From the NCBI RefSeq assembly GCF_900105355.1, contig NZ_FNSC01000001.1, positions 2,976,001 through 3,040,000 on the forward strand: a stretch of 64,000 nt of DNA. Reading direction: 5' to 3'. Positions 1-9,875 of the stretch are shown here, in pieces (position 1 is the first letter of the stretch; the number at the start of each line of letters is the position of its first letter). A program made the translations under genes and the position numbers. The notes below the pieces were generated by a model. It ran no database searches and was not told the origin of the DNA. It saw nothing but the letters and a program-made list of their open reading frames with translations. The DNA is from Pseudomonas anguilliseptica. Lineage in GTDB: Bacteria > Pseudomonadota > Gammaproteobacteria > Pseudomonadales > Pseudomonadaceae.

Positions 1-3000
1 CGAGCTGCCGTCGCCGAAGTAGACGTGGCGCGGCATGCGCTCCAAACCGACCAGGGCCAGCAGGTCCTCGCGCACTTCCGGCTCCAGGCAATGCACGTGG
101 TGCAACTGCACCTGGTTGAAGAAGCTGCGCTCGCCGCTCAGCGGGTGGCGGATCACCGCCGGGCAGCGGGTGCGGGTCTGCAATTCGTCATTGGCCAGCC
201 AGACGAACTCGGTACCGCTGGCGCGGCACTGGGCCTCCACCTCGGCGCGCTCGTCGGTCTTGAAGAACTCCTGCCAGCTCACATCCAGGCGCTTGGTGAA
301 GGTGCGCACATAGAGCAGGCCCTTGCTTTCGAAGGTTTGCGCCAGCTCCGTCGGCAAACGCCGGTACAGCTCGCGGCAATCGACGATGGGGGTGGCGCCG
401 CCCACCGGCGACGGCTGTTCGCAGAAGAACCACTGCTTGCGCGGCGCGCGCGGCAGGTGCGAACTCTCGTTGTGGTAGAGGATCATTTCCCGCTCGGGGT
501 AGGGCGTGGAGCGGTAGATATTGCGCCCGCCTTCCTTCTTCGGCAGGTCGCCATAGCCGCCGAACAGACCGGGGTGGATGGCCTCGGCGAAGGCTTCGAA
601 ATCCTGCGGGCTGTGCAGGGCGAAGCCACGGAGCAGCAGGCCGGCGTGACGGCACAGCAGGGTGTCGATCAGGTCGCGCGAGCTGCGCGCCCAGCCCACC
701 GGGTCGAGGTCGGGGGTCGCCGGTTCGATCAGCAGCGGGAAGTCGCGCCCGTCCATCAGCGGCCGGGTCTTGATCAGCGGCCGCGGCGCGGCACTGGTGC
801 GCGGCGCGAGTTTTTTCAGTTTGTCGAGTTTGCTGGTCGATGGCGGGTTCTTGGCCATGCAGGAAGGCTCCGATTGCGGCAGTGTGAAGGTGAAAGCGGC
901 GACTGCACCCTGGGGCGCGGCGACGGCCTGTTCCAGTACCGCGACCCAGGCATCGGCCAGAGCGGCGATGCGTTCGGCCTTGAACAAGGCGCTGGCGTAG
1001 ACCCAGTCGGCACACAGGTCGCCGCCTTCGCGTTCGAGGAACAGCGCCATGTCGAACTTGCTGCTGCGTTCGGCGGGCGGCTGGAGCTGGATAGCCAGGC
1101 CGGGGATGGCGAAGTCGCTCTGCGGGGTGTTCTGCATCACGAACAGGGCCTGCACCAGCGGGTTGCGGCTGCGGTCGCGGGGTACCTCCAGGGCCTCGAC
1201 GATGCGCTCGAAGGGCAGCGTCTGGTGCTCGAAGGCGGCCAGGCAGGTGCGTTTTGTGGCGGCCAGCAGGTCGACGAAGCGTGCCCTCGGCTGCAGGCGC
1301 GAGCGCAGCGGCAGGACGTTGACGAAGAAGCCGATCAGCCCTTCCAGTTCGCGGGCTTCGCGGCCGGCCACGTCGGTGCCGAGCAGCAGGTCGTCGCTAC
1401 CGCTGAGGCGGTGCAGCAGCAGTTGGAAGGCGCTCAGCAGGACCATATAGAGGCTGGCGCCCTCGGTATGGACCAGGGCTTCCAGGCGCTCGAGCAAGGC
1501 AGCGGGTACGCGGAAGGCATGTGCTGCGCCGGCGCTGCTGGCCTGGGCCGGGCGCGGCCAGTCGCTGGGCAGCGCCAGTACCTGGGGCGCGGCGGCCAAC
1601 TCGGTACGCCAGAAGCCCAGTTCGCGCTGCAGTCGCTCGCCGCTGAGTAAGCGGTGTTGCCAGGCGGCGTAGTCGGCGTACTGCAGCGGCAGGGGCGCCA
1701 GGTTGACCGGCTCGGCGGCGCGCAGGCTGCGGTAGAGCTGGCTTAACTCGTCGAACAACACGCCCACCGACCAACCGTCGGCGACCATATGGTGCAGGGC
1801 CAGCAGCAGATGATGGCGCTGCTCGCCGAGCTTGAGCAGGCGCGCCCGGATCAGTGGCGGCTCGCTCAGGTCGAAGGGCTGGCGCAGGTTTGCCAGGCTT
1901 TCCCGTTGGGCCTCGGCTTCGCGCTCGGCGGGAGGTAGCTGGGACAGATCGCGCAGGCCCAGGTGGAAGTCCAGATGCGCGCTTATCACCGCGCAAGGTT
2001 CGCCGTCGTTATCCGGGTAGGCGGTGCGCAGCACCTCATGGCGTTGCAGTAGGGCGGCGAAGGTGGCTTGCAGCACCGCCACGTCCAGTTCGCCGTCCAG
2101 GCTCAGGGTCGCCGCCATGTTGTAGGCGGCGCCACCCTGCAGGCGATCCACCAGCCACAGGCGTTGCTGGCTGGGCGACAGCGGCATCTCGGCGCTGCGT
2201 TCCACCGGGCCTAGCGCTGGGATTGTCGACAGGCTGGCGGGTTGGGCGAGCAGCGCATCCAGACGCTCGGCCATCTGCCATAGGCTCGGCGCTTCGAACA
2301 CCGCGCGCAGCGGCAGGTCCACCGCCCAGGCCTGGCGTACTCGGGCCAGCAGGCGGGTGGCCAGCAGCGAATGGCCGCCCGCCTCGAAGAAGTGGCTGTG
2401 GCGACCCAAGGCCTGCGGTGGCAGCAGCGCTGCCCAGAGTTCGGCCAGGCGTTGCTCGGTTTCGCCTTGGGGCGGCTCGATCAGCGCGCTGTCCAGGCGC
2501 GGTGCCGGCAATGCTTTGCGATCGACCTTGCCGTTGCCATTCAGCGGCCAGCTATCCACCCGCACCCAGGCGGAGGGCAGCATATAGGCCGGCAGTTCGC
2601 CGCGCAGATAACTGGCCAGTTCGGCTTCCTCGGCCATGGCGCCGTCATCGCCTTGCCAATAGGCCACCAGCAGTTCGCTTTCGCCCAGGCGTTGCAGGTT
2701 GACCAGGGCGCGCTGCACCGCCGGGTGGCGTTCCAGGCAGGCCTCGATTTCGCCGGGTTCGATGCGGAAACCGCGCAGCTTGAGTTGGAAGTCCTTGCGC
2801 CCCAGGTATTCCAGCACGCCGTCGGCGCGCCAGCGGGCCAGGTCGCCGCTCAGGTACAGGCGGCTGCCCGGCGCGCCGAAGGGGTTGGGCACGAAACTGG
2901 CGGCAGTGCGCGCGGGGTCGGCCAGGTAGCCACGGCTGACGCCGATACCGCCGATGGCCAGTTCGCCGGGTACGCCGACCGGCAGCGGGTTGAGGTCGTG

Positions 3001-6000
3001 ACCCAGGACATAGAGCTCGGCCCCGGCGGTGGGGCTGCCGATGGCGACGCTGCCGCCTTCTTCGGGAGCCTGGTGCAAGGGGTGGAAGGCCACGTCGTCC
3101 GAGCATTCGGCCGGGCCGTAGGCGTTCATCAGCGGGATAGCCGGGTAGCGCTCGAACCAGGCGCGGGCGGTCGGCATCGGCAGCGCCTCGCCGGTGGGCA
3201 GCACCCAGCGCAGCGCGGGCAGTTCGACCTGGCGTTCGCCCTGGACCTCCAGCAAGGCATGCAGCAGGGCGGGTACCGGCTCCAGCAGGCTGATCCGGCG
3301 GCTGGCGAGCAGTGCGAGCAGGGCCTGCGGGTCGCGCACCACCGCGTCCTGGATTATTTCCACGCAGGCGCCGAACAGCGGTGCGGTGAGGGTCTGCCAC
3401 ACCGAAATATCGAAACAGGCCGGCGCGCTCTGGGCGATCACGTCCTCTTCGCTCAAGCCCAGCGGCGCCAGCTTGGCCAGCATGTTGTTGAGCATGCCGG
3501 CGCGGTTGACCATCACGCCCTTGGGCTGGCCGGTGGAGCCGGAGGTGAAGAGCACATAGGCCAGTTGTTCGGGGCGTGCCGGGGTGGTCGGTAGCTGGCC
3601 ATCGACGCTGCGCGCCAGCAGCTCGGCGGGCACGGCGATAGGGCCATCGTAGTGCTCGGCCAGGGCGGCGCGATGCACCTCGTTGCAGATCACCAGTGGC
3701 CGATTCGCGCGGTTTAATACGTGCTGCCAGCGGGCTGGCGGCTGCGTCGGTTCCAGCGGCAACCAGGCGGCACCGGCGCGCAGGGTGGCGACCATCAAAC
3801 AGAGCAGTTCCAGGCCGCGTTCGGCCAGCAGCGCCACCGGCTGATCGGCCTGCGCGCCGAGGGCACGCATACCGCGGGCCAAGACTTCGGAGCGCTGCCA
3901 GAGCTGGGCGTAGGTCAGGCTTGCGTCGCCGCAACGGGCAACGATGCGTTCGGGGTGAGTGGCGACCCGCGCGGCGACCCGAGTTTGCCAATCGGGTTCG
4001 AGGCTGTAATCGGCGTCGTGGCGGCCCCATTCGGCCAGGCGCGCCTGCTCTCTCGCACCCAGCAGGCCGATCTGGCCGAGGCGGGTTGCCGCGGGGCTAT
4101 CCATCGCCAGCAGCAGCTGGCGCATATGATCCATCAGGGCCAGCAACAGCGGCTCCGGCAGACGCTGGGCGTCGGCGCTGAACAGCAGTTGCAGTTGGCG
4201 TCCCGGCAGGGCTTCCAGGGTCAGGCCGTAGTTGGTCTGTTCCAGGTTATCCAGGGCGCGCAGACTCAGTTCGCCAACCCGCAACTGCCGCTCGGCGGCG
4301 GCCGGCAGGTTCTGGAACACCAGCAGGGTGTCGAACAGTGCGGCGCCGCGATCCTGGCTTTGCAGGATTTCGGCCAGTGGCGTTTGCTCGTGTTCGCGCA
4401 GGGCGACGCTGGCGTCCTGGACCGCCCGCAGGAAATCCGCCAGCGTCAGCTGCGGCAGCGCTTGCAGGCGCAACGGCAAGGTGTTGATAAAGACCCCGAG
4501 CATCCTGTCGGCGCCGGGCAGTTCGCTTGGCCGACCGCTGCTGGTGACGCCGATGATCACATCGGGCTGGTCGTTGTAGCGCGCCAGCAACAGCGCCCAG
4601 GCGGCCTGGATCAGGGTATTGAGGGTGACCTTGGCGCGCTTGGCCGCCTGGTTCAGGCGCAGGGTTTGCGCGGCGTCGAAGCTCAGCCCGCGGGTCAGGT
4701 AGTCCACCGCCTGGCCGGGGCGCGGCGCGGCCAGCATCGGCAGCGAGCCGCTGCCTTCGAAGCCTTGCAGCCTGCCTTGCCAGAATGCCGTCGCGTCCTG
4801 GGTCGGTTGCGCGGCCAGCCAGCCGATATAGTCGCGGTAGGCAGGGCGCGGCGCCGGGGTGCTGCCGCTGTAACGGGTGAGGATTTCCTCCAGCAACAGC
4901 ACCGAACTCCAACCGTCGGCGATCAGGTGATGGCGGCTCCACACCAGCCACCAGCGCTGTTCCTCCAGACGGATCAGGGCTAGGCGTTGCAGCGGCGGGC
5001 GATCCGGGGCGAAACCCTGAACGCGGTCGGCCTGGCAGTAAGCGTCGAGGGCTCGTTGACGGGCCGACTCGTCCAGCTCATTCCAATCCAGCAGTGTTAC
5101 CGGCAACTCCAGCTGGCGATAGACCGCCTGCACGGGCTCGTCCAGACCCTGCCAAAGCACGCCGGTACGCAGCAGCGGATGGGCGGCGACCGCCGCGCGC
5201 CAGGCGGCAAGGAAGGGTTCAGGGGCGAAGGGGCCGCTCAGCTCGGCTTGCAACTGGTTGACGTAAACGCCGCTGTCGCCTTCCAGCAGGCTGTGGAACA
5301 GCAGGCCTTTTTGCAGCGGCGACAGCGGATAGGCATCCTCCAATTCGGCGCCGGCCAGCTCGCGCAGCTGTTCGGCGGCGAGCGTACTCAGGGCGAACGG
5401 CGCCAAACGCGGCGCGGCGGCTTGCGCGGGCGCGCTACCGGTGGCAGGTGCGCGGCTTAGCAGCAAACCGGCCAGCGCTGCAACGCTGGGGTGTGCGAAG
5501 AGTTCCTTGGGGCTGAACTTGAGCCCGGCCTGGCGGCACTTGGCGATCAGTTGCAGGGCCAAAATCGAATCGCCGCCTTGGCCGAAGAAATCGTCCCGGC
5601 GGGCCAGCTCAGGCTGCCCCAGCAGCTCGCGCCAGAGCAGCAGCAATTGCGCTTCTAGCTTGCGCGCGGGGCAATCCAGGGTCGCTGCCAGGCTGGCAAT
5701 GGTCGGCTGGGCGAACAACTGCTTGGGGCTGAATTTGAGGCCGACCTGACGGGCTTTGGCGATCAGTTGTAGGGCCAGGATGGAATCGCCGCCGAGGGCG
5801 AAGAAGTCGTCGTGGATCGACAGCGATTCGCGTTGCAGCAGGGCACTCCACAGCTGCACCAGGGATTCTTCCACGCCATCGCGCGGCGCGCCTTCTGCGG
5901 CTTTGGCGGTGGCGGTTTCCGTGGGCAGCGGCAGGTTCTTGCGATCCACCTTGCCGTTGGCCAGGCGCGGCAGCTCGGCCAGTTCGACGAAGACGGCGGG

Positions 6001-8778
6001 CAGCATATAGTCGGGCAATTGCTTGGCCAGACGCTGGCGCAGTTCGTCCAGCTGGATGGGCTGGGCCGCGACCAGGTAAGCGACCAGGCGCAGGCCGTCG
6101 CCGCTGGCCGCCGGTTGCGCCAGCACCACGGCGTCGCGCAGCTCGGGGCAGGCCTTGAGGCAGGCCTCCACTTCACCCAGCTCGACGCGGAAACCGCGAA
6201 TCTTCACCTGGTTGTCGATGCGCCCGAGGAACTCCAGCAAACCGTTCGGCAGCATGCGCACGCGGTCGCCGGTGCGGTACAGGCGGCTGCCATCGGCGGC
6301 GAAGGGATCGGGGATAAAGCGTTCGGCGCTCAGCCGCGGTTGGCCCAGATAGCCATTGGCAACACCGGCGCCGCCCACATAGAGCTCGCCCGCGCTGCCC
6401 TGGGGCAGGGGGTTGAGGTAGCCATCCAGCACCTGCACGCTGACATTGGCCAGGGGGCTGCCCACTGGCACCAAGCCGGACAGGCTGGGCTCGAGGTCTT
6501 GCACGCCATGGCTCAGGCAACCGACCGTGGTTTCCGTGGGGCCGTAGTGGTTAACGACGCGGCAATCCGGCGCCAGTTCGCGGATGCGCTGCACCAGGCT
6601 CAGGTCCAGCCCTTCGCCCCCCAGCACCAGGCTATGGCGCGGCAACAGGCGCGCCGGCTCGGTCACGGCCAGCAGGGCCTTGAGGTGCGAGGGCACTATC
6701 TTCAGGCAATCGAGCGGCTGCTCGGCCAGGCTGGCGGCCAGGGCCTCGGGGTCGGCGGCGAGGGTTTCGTCGATCAGGCGTAGGCTGCGACCGCTGAGCA
6801 GCGCGCCGAACCAGGCGGTGTAACCCAAGTCCGCCGCCACCGTGGCGAGGGCGCTGAGGCTGGCGTCGTCCGGTAATTGCAGGGCGCGCAGCACGCCGTC
6901 GACGTAATGGATCAGATTGCCCTGGCTCACCACCACGCCCTTGGGCATGCCGGTGGAGCCTGAGGTGTAGATCAGATAGGCCGGTTGCGCGGGATGGGCG
7001 CTGGCGATTGGCTTCGCTGGGGGCGGCTGCTGGGTTTCGCTGCGCTCTACCCAGCCTACGGAGGTGTCGAGGTTTAGCCAGCGTGTCTCGCCCAGCTCGG
7101 CGGGCGCCGGGCCAAGGCCTGCCACCAACATTGCGCCGCTGTCACCGAGCATATGCAGGCGCCGAGAGGTGGGCAGGGCCGGATCGAGGCAGAGGTAGGC
7201 GGCGCCGGCCTTCCAACTGGCGAGCATGGCGGTAAGCAGGGCCGTGCCGCGCGGCAAGGCGAGTGCGACCACGCCGCCGGCACCCAGGCCTGTGGCCTGG
7301 AAGCGCTCGGCCAGACGGGTAGCGGCTTGGTCCAGCTCGGCGTAGCTCAGGCTGGCGTCGCCCTCGATCAGTGCCAGCCGTTGCGGGTGGGCCGCGACCT
7401 GCTGGGTGAAGGCGGCCAAGGCGGTGGCGGCGCTCGGCGCGAGCGCTGGGCCGTTCAAGCGCGACTGTTCCTGAGGCGCGCAGGCTGGCAACTCGCTTAG
7501 CCGCGCGGTGGGTCGGGTTACGGCGGCGCGGGCGAATTCAACAAACTGCGCCGCCATGCGGGCGATGCGCTCGCCGCGAAACAGTTCGCTGCTGTAGCGC
7601 CATTGGGCTTGCAGCCGTTGGCCGTCATCCTGCCAGCGCAGGTTCAACTCGTTGGCCGCGCCGCGCTGGGTGGCGAGGTGTTCGCGCAGGCTGAAGCGCG
7701 CCAGCGCGGCTTCACGGCGGTTGGGCATGTAGGTGAGCATATGGCGGAACAGCATCGGGCTGGCGGCCGCTGCCTGGATGCGCGCGAGCGGCAGGCGGCG
7801 ATGGCGCAATCCTTCGCGCAGCTGCTTGGCGCTGTCCCGCAGGTAATCGTCCAGGCGTGGGTTGTCTTTGAGGCGGGCGCGCAGCGGGATGGCGTTGAGG
7901 GTGTAGCCGATCAGCTGTTTGTACTTGGCTTTGTGCCGATCCATGGTCGGGGTTCCGATCAGGAAGTCATCCTGGCCGCTCTGACGATGCATAAAAACCT
8001 GGAACAGTCCCGCGAGCAGGCCGAACAGGCTGATATTCAGCTGTTCGGCCAGTGCGCGCAGGGCCTGGCTATCGTCGAGGCTCAGCCATTGTTCAAACTC
8101 TTCGCCGGCGTAGCTCGGGCTGCGCGGGCGTGGCAGGTCCGGGGTCAATTCCAGCGGCGCCGGCGCGCCGGCCAGGCGGTCTTGCCAGAAGCTGGCCAGC
8201 GCGTCGTTGCTCTCGCCGCCTTGCATCTCGCGTTGTTCGGCCAGCCAGTCGAAATACCGACCGGATTCTGGCAGCGATAGCGGCTGGCCGTTCTGCAGCG
8301 CTTCATAGACGGCGAACATCAGCTCCACTGCCCATTCCACGCTGAAGAAGTCGCCGCTGATGTGGTGGAACGCCGCGCACATATGCAGCTGCGGGCCGCT
8401 GGCGGTCTGGTTGTGCAACAGGCGCAGGCGGCAAACCTGACCCCGCACCAGCTCGAAAGGCAGATCGGCTTGCTGTTCCAGCCAGGCACGCACATCGGTC
8501 TGGTGCAGATTTTCGACCCGTTGGGTTGCCACATCAGGTTCGATACGCACCGGCTGAACCATCCACAACTGGCCGTCTTCCTCTTGATAGCCGCAATGCA
8601 GGGCCTCGTAGTTGGCCAGTACCAGGGCGAAGGCGGCGCACAGGCGCTCCGGGTCCAGCTCGGCGCGCAGTTCGCGGGCCAACACCATGTTGTAGGCCGG
8701 ACTCGTTGGATTGAGCCGGTGGAAGGTCCATAGGGCTTGCTGCCCCGGGCTGGCGAGGTGGCGCTGGATACTCGTCAT
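1..8778 (-). CDS. Non-ribosomal peptide synthetase, C-A-T-T-C-A-T-C-TauD (3' end outside window)
   Basis: The frame is open for 2926 codons from ATG 8778 to the window edge. Domains by approximate residue: C1 1-430, A1 450-945 (TSGSTG near 605), two consecutive carrier domains with GGDSI serines at 999 and 1071, C2 1110-1530 (HHLIADG at 1283), A2 1590-2090, T2 (GGHSL, Ser 2137), C3 2180-2610 (HHMVADG at 2329), then a TauD-type dioxygenase from about 2641 (HNE iron motif at 2769). Specificity residues aligned on GrsA read DLTKVGHVG in A1 (known Asp code DLTKVGHIGK) and DIWELTADD in A2 (the code I recall for diaminobutyrate). C1 carries HHISGDF instead of HHxxxDG. Start overlaps the upstream hydroxylase stop (ATGA). 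The enzyme should add beta-hydroxy-Asp then Dab to a siderophore chain. It starts with a C domain, so it probably receives an acyl or peptidyl donor from another protein. The C-terminus and any release domain are not visible. Confidence 0.93.
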   Translation of the reverse strand, partial: MTSIQRHLASPGQQALWTFHRLNPTSPAYNMVLARELRAELDPERLCAAFALVLANYEALHCGYQEEDGQLWMVQPVRIEPDVATQRVENLHQTDVRAWLEQQADLPFELVRGQVCRLRLLHNQTASGPQLHMCAAFHHISGDFFSVEWAVELMFAVYEALQNGQPLSLPESGRYFDWLAEQREMQGGESNDALASFWQDRLAGAPAPLELTPDLPRPRSPSYAGEEFEQWLSLDDSQALRALAEQLNISLFGLLAGLFQVFMHRQSGQDDFLIGTPTMDRHKAKYKQLIGYTLNAIPLRARLKDNPRLDDYLRDSAKQLREGLRHRRLPLARIQAAAASPMLFRHMLTYMPNRREAALARFSLREHLATQRGAANELNLRWQDDGQRLQAQWRYSSELFRGERIARMAAQFVEFARAAVTRPTARLSELPACAPQEQSRLNGPALAPSAATALAAFTQQVAAHPQRLALIEGDASLSYAELDQAATRLAERFQATGLGAGGVVALALPRGTALLTAMLASWKAGAAYLCLDPALPTSRRLHMLGDSGAMLVAGLGPAPAELGETRWLNLDTSVGWVERSETQQPPPAKPIASAHPAQPAYLIYTSGSTGMPKGVVVSQGNLIHYVDGVLRALQLPDDASLSALATVAADLGYTAWFGALLSGRSLRLIDETLAADPEALAASLAEQPLDCLKIVPSHLKALLAVTEPARLLPRHSLVLGGEGLDLSLVQRIRELAPDCRVVNHYGPTETTVGCLSHGVQDLEPSLSGLVPVGSPLANVSVQVLDGYLNPLPQGSAGELYVGGAGVANGYLGQPRLSAERFIPDPFAADGSRLYRTGDRVRMLPNGLLEFLGRIDNQVKIRGFRVELGEVEACLKACPELRDAVVLAQPAASGDGLRLVAYLVAAQPIQLDELRQRLAKQLPDYMLPAVFVELAELPRLANGKVDRKNLPLPTETATAKAAEGAPRDGVEESLVQLWSALLQRESLSIHDDFFALGGDSILALQLIAKARQVGLKFSPKQLFAQPTIASLAATLDCPARKLEAQLLLLWRELLGQPELARRDDFFGQGGDSILALQLIAKCRQAGLKFSPKELFAHPSVAALAGLLLSRAPATGSAPAQAAAPRLAPFALSTLAAEQLRELAGAELEDAYPLSPLQKGLLFHSLLEGDSGVYVNQLQAELSGPFAPEPFLAAWRAAVAAHPLLRTGVLWQGLDEPVQAVYRQLELPVTLLDWNELDESARQRALDAYCQADRVQGFAPDRPPLQRLALIRLEEQRWWLVWSRHHLIADGWSSVLLLEEILTRYSGSTPAPRPAYRDYIGWLAAQPTQDATAFWQGRLQGFEGSGSLPMLAAPRPGQAVDYLTRGLSFDAAQTLRLNQAAKRAKVTLNTLIQAAWALLLARYNDQPDVIIGVTSSGRPSELPGADRMLGVFINTLPLRLQALPQLTLADFLRAVQDASVALREHEQTPLAEILQSQDRGAALFDTLLVFQNLPAAAERQLRVGELSLRALDNLEQTNYGLTLEALPGRQLQLLFSADAQRLPEPLLLALMDHMRQLLLAMDSPAATRLGQIGLLGAREQARLAEWGRHDADYSLEPDWQTRVAARVATHPERIVARCGDASLTYAQLWQRSEVLARGMRALGAQADQPVALLAERGLELLCLMVATLRAGAAWLPLEPTQPPARWQHVLNRANRPLVICNEVHRAALAEHYDGPIAVPAELLARSVDGQLPTTPARPEQLAYVLFTSGSTGQPKGVMVNRAGMLNNMLAKLAPLGLSEEDVIAQSAPACFDISVWQTLTAPLFGACVEIIQDAVVRDPQALLALLASRRISLLEPVPALLHALLEVQGERQVELPALRWVLPTGEALPMPTARAWFERYPAIPLMNAYGPAECSDDVAFHPLHQAPEEGGSVAIGSPTAGAELYVLGHDLNPLPVGVPGELAIGGIGVSRGYLADPARTAASFVPNPFGAPGSRLYLSGDLARWRADGVLEYLGRKDFQLKLRGFRIEPGEIEACLERHPAVQRALVNLQRLGESELLVAYWQGDDGAMAEEAELASYLRGELPAYMLPSAWVRVDSWPLNGNGKVDRKALPAPRLDSALIEPPQGETEQRLAELWAALLPPQALGRHSHFFEAGGHSLLATRLLARVRQAWAVDLPLRAVFEAPSLWQMAERLDALLAQPASLSTIPALGPVERSAEMPLSPSQQRLWLVDRLQGGAAYNMAATLSLDGELDVAVLQATFAALLQRHEVLRTAYPDNDGEPCAVISAHLDFHLGLRDLSQLPPAEREAEAQRESLANLRQPFDLSEPPLIRARLLKLGEQRHHLLLALHHMVADGWSVGVLFDELSQLYRSLRAAEPVNLAPLPLQYADYAAWQHRLLSGERLQRELGFWRTELAAAPQVLALPSDWPRPAQASSAGAAHAFRVPAALLERLEALVHTEGASLYMVLLSAFQLLLHRLSGSDDLLLGTDVAGREARELEGLIGFFVNVLPLRSRLQPRARFVDLLAATKRTCLAAFEHQTLPFERIVEALEVPRDRSRNPLVQALFVMQNTPQSDFAIPGLAIQLQPPAERSSKFDMALFLEREGGDLCADWVYASALFKAERIAALADAWVAVLEQAVAAPQGAVAAFTFTLPQSEPSCMAKNPPSTSKLDKLKKLAPRTSAAPRPLIKTRPLMDGRDFPLLIEPATPDLDPVGWARSSRDLIDTLLCRHAGLLLRGFALHSPQDFEAFAEAIHPGLFGGYGDLPKKEGGRNIYRSTPYPEREMILYHNESSHLPRAPRKQWFFCEQPSPVGGATPIVDCRELYRRLPTELAQTFESKGLLYVRTFTKRLDVSWQEFFKTDERAEVEAQCRASGTEFVWLANDELQTRTRCPAVIRHPLSGERSFFNQVQLHHVHCLEPEVREDLLALVGLERMPRHVYFGDGSS
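7026..7062. repeat. Dispersed intergenic-type repeat captured in frame inside the NRPS A1 domain
   Basis: The plus strand reads GCTGGGTTTCGCTGCGCTCT followed by ACCCAGCCTACG. This resembles a common gamma/beta-proteobacterial intergenic repeat. On the NRPS strand it encodes VGWVERSETQQ between core motifs A2 and A3, just before the AYLIYTSGSTG motif, at a place where related adenylation domains have only a short loop. It keeps the frame open. Confidence 0.6.
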
Positions 8779-9761
8779 AGCGCCTGCTCCTGCGCCGGCT
8801 CGGCCATGGCGACTATGACCTTGCGCGCGCCCTTGAAGCTGGAACGGCCGTGGGCCACCAGCATGTTGTCGAGCATCAGCACGTCGCCTTGCTGCCAGGG
8901 GAAGCGCACCGTGCAGTCGTCCAGCACGCCGCGGATTTCCTCCAGGGCGCTGTCCTCCAGGGGCGAGCCGTCGCCGTAATAAACGTTGCGCGGCAGGTCG
9001 AGCGGGTCCTCGACCACCGCCAGCAGGCCCTCGCGCACGGCGGGGGCGAGGTTGGAGACGTGGAACAGGTGCGCCTGGTTAAACCAGACGTTCTCGGCGG
9101 TGTGAGGATGGCGGGCCACCGCCTGGCAGACTTGGCGGGTGCGCAGCTCGCCGTCGTCTTTCCATTCAAAATCGATGCGGTTGGCGCGGCAGAAGGCTTC
9201 CACCACCTGATGGTCATCGCTGTTGAAGGCTTGCTGCCAGGGCAGGTCGAGGCCGTTGCCGTAATTGCGCACGTACATTAGGCGCTTGTCGGTGAAACGC
9301 TGGCGCAAGGCGGGGTCGATTCGGTCGTAGATCAAGCGGCTGTCGGCGATCGGCGTCTCGCCGCCCTCGGCGCTGGGCTGCACGCAGTGGAACCAGATTT
9401 TCAGCGGCCATTGCAGGGTGTAGGACTGCTCGTTATGCAGCGGGATAACCTGATGCGCCGGATATTCGGTGGAGGTGTAGACGCCCTGTTCCACGGCTTT
9501 GCGTGGGGTGGAGCCGAATTCATAGTTGAGCAACTCGTGGCCGAAGCCACGCACCAATTGCTGGAAAGCCTGTTCGCCGAGCACGTCGAAACCGCGTAAC
9601 AGCAAACCGCCGACCTCGTGCAGCCGCGTCCGGGCGAGCTGGTGCAGGGCGGGCAGGCTGATCGTCTGATTGGCTGTCGGCTGCACCAGCAACGGTAAGG
9701 TCGACTCCGCCAGCAGTGGTTGCACGCTCAGACCGTGCTCGCGCGCAGCTTCCATCCCCAT
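8775..9761 (-). CDS. TauD/SyrP-like Fe(II)/2-oxoglutarate dioxygenase, probable aspartyl beta-hydroxylase
   Basis: 328 residues. The iron ligands of the TauD superfamily are visible: HNE at 109-111 and the distal His304 followed by the 2-oxoglutarate-binding arginine region (GRSSFKGAR). SyrP-type members hydroxylate the beta carbon of Asp held on an NRPS carrier protein. The adjacent NRPS has an Asp-specific A domain, which fits that role. ATG 9761 is preceded by AAGAAGGGG with a six-base gap. The stop overlaps the NRPS start by four bases, so both are translated from one iron-regulated transcript. A second copy of the domain is fused to the C-terminus of the NRPS, so the two may act on different residues or with different stereochemistry. 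The substrate assignment is inference from family and context. Confidence 0.88.
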   Translation of the reverse strand: MGMEAAREHGLSVQPLLAESTLPLLVQPTANQTISLPALHQLARTRLHEVGGLLLRGFDVLGEQAFQQLVRGFGHELLNYEFGSTPRKAVEQGVYTSTEYPAHQVIPLHNEQSYTLQWPLKIWFHCVQPSAEGGETPIADSRLIYDRIDPALRQRFTDKRLMYVRNYGNGLDLPWQQAFNSDDHQVVEAFCRANRIDFEWKDDGELRTRQVCQAVARHPHTAENVWFNQAHLFHVSNLAPAVREGLLAVVEDPLDLPRNVYYGDGSPLEDSALEEIRGVLDDCTVRFPWQQGDVLMLDNMLVAHGRSSFKGARKVIVAMAEPAQEQAL

Positions 9762-9875
9762 CTATAGCCCCTTCTTTATAGCGTTCGTATGCGTTCGAAA
9801 CCGTGCCGTAAACGCGCCGCTGTGCGGTGTTCGTTTCGGCGTGCGGCGAGTCTAGCGGAAGTATTCACAAAATGT

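Noticed and set aside
25..8733. Many long plus-strand open frames across 25-8733
   Set aside because: They mirror the NRPS codon register on the opposite strand, have low-complexity Gln/Ala/Gly-rich products, no ribosome sites and no domain signatures; they arise from high GC content.
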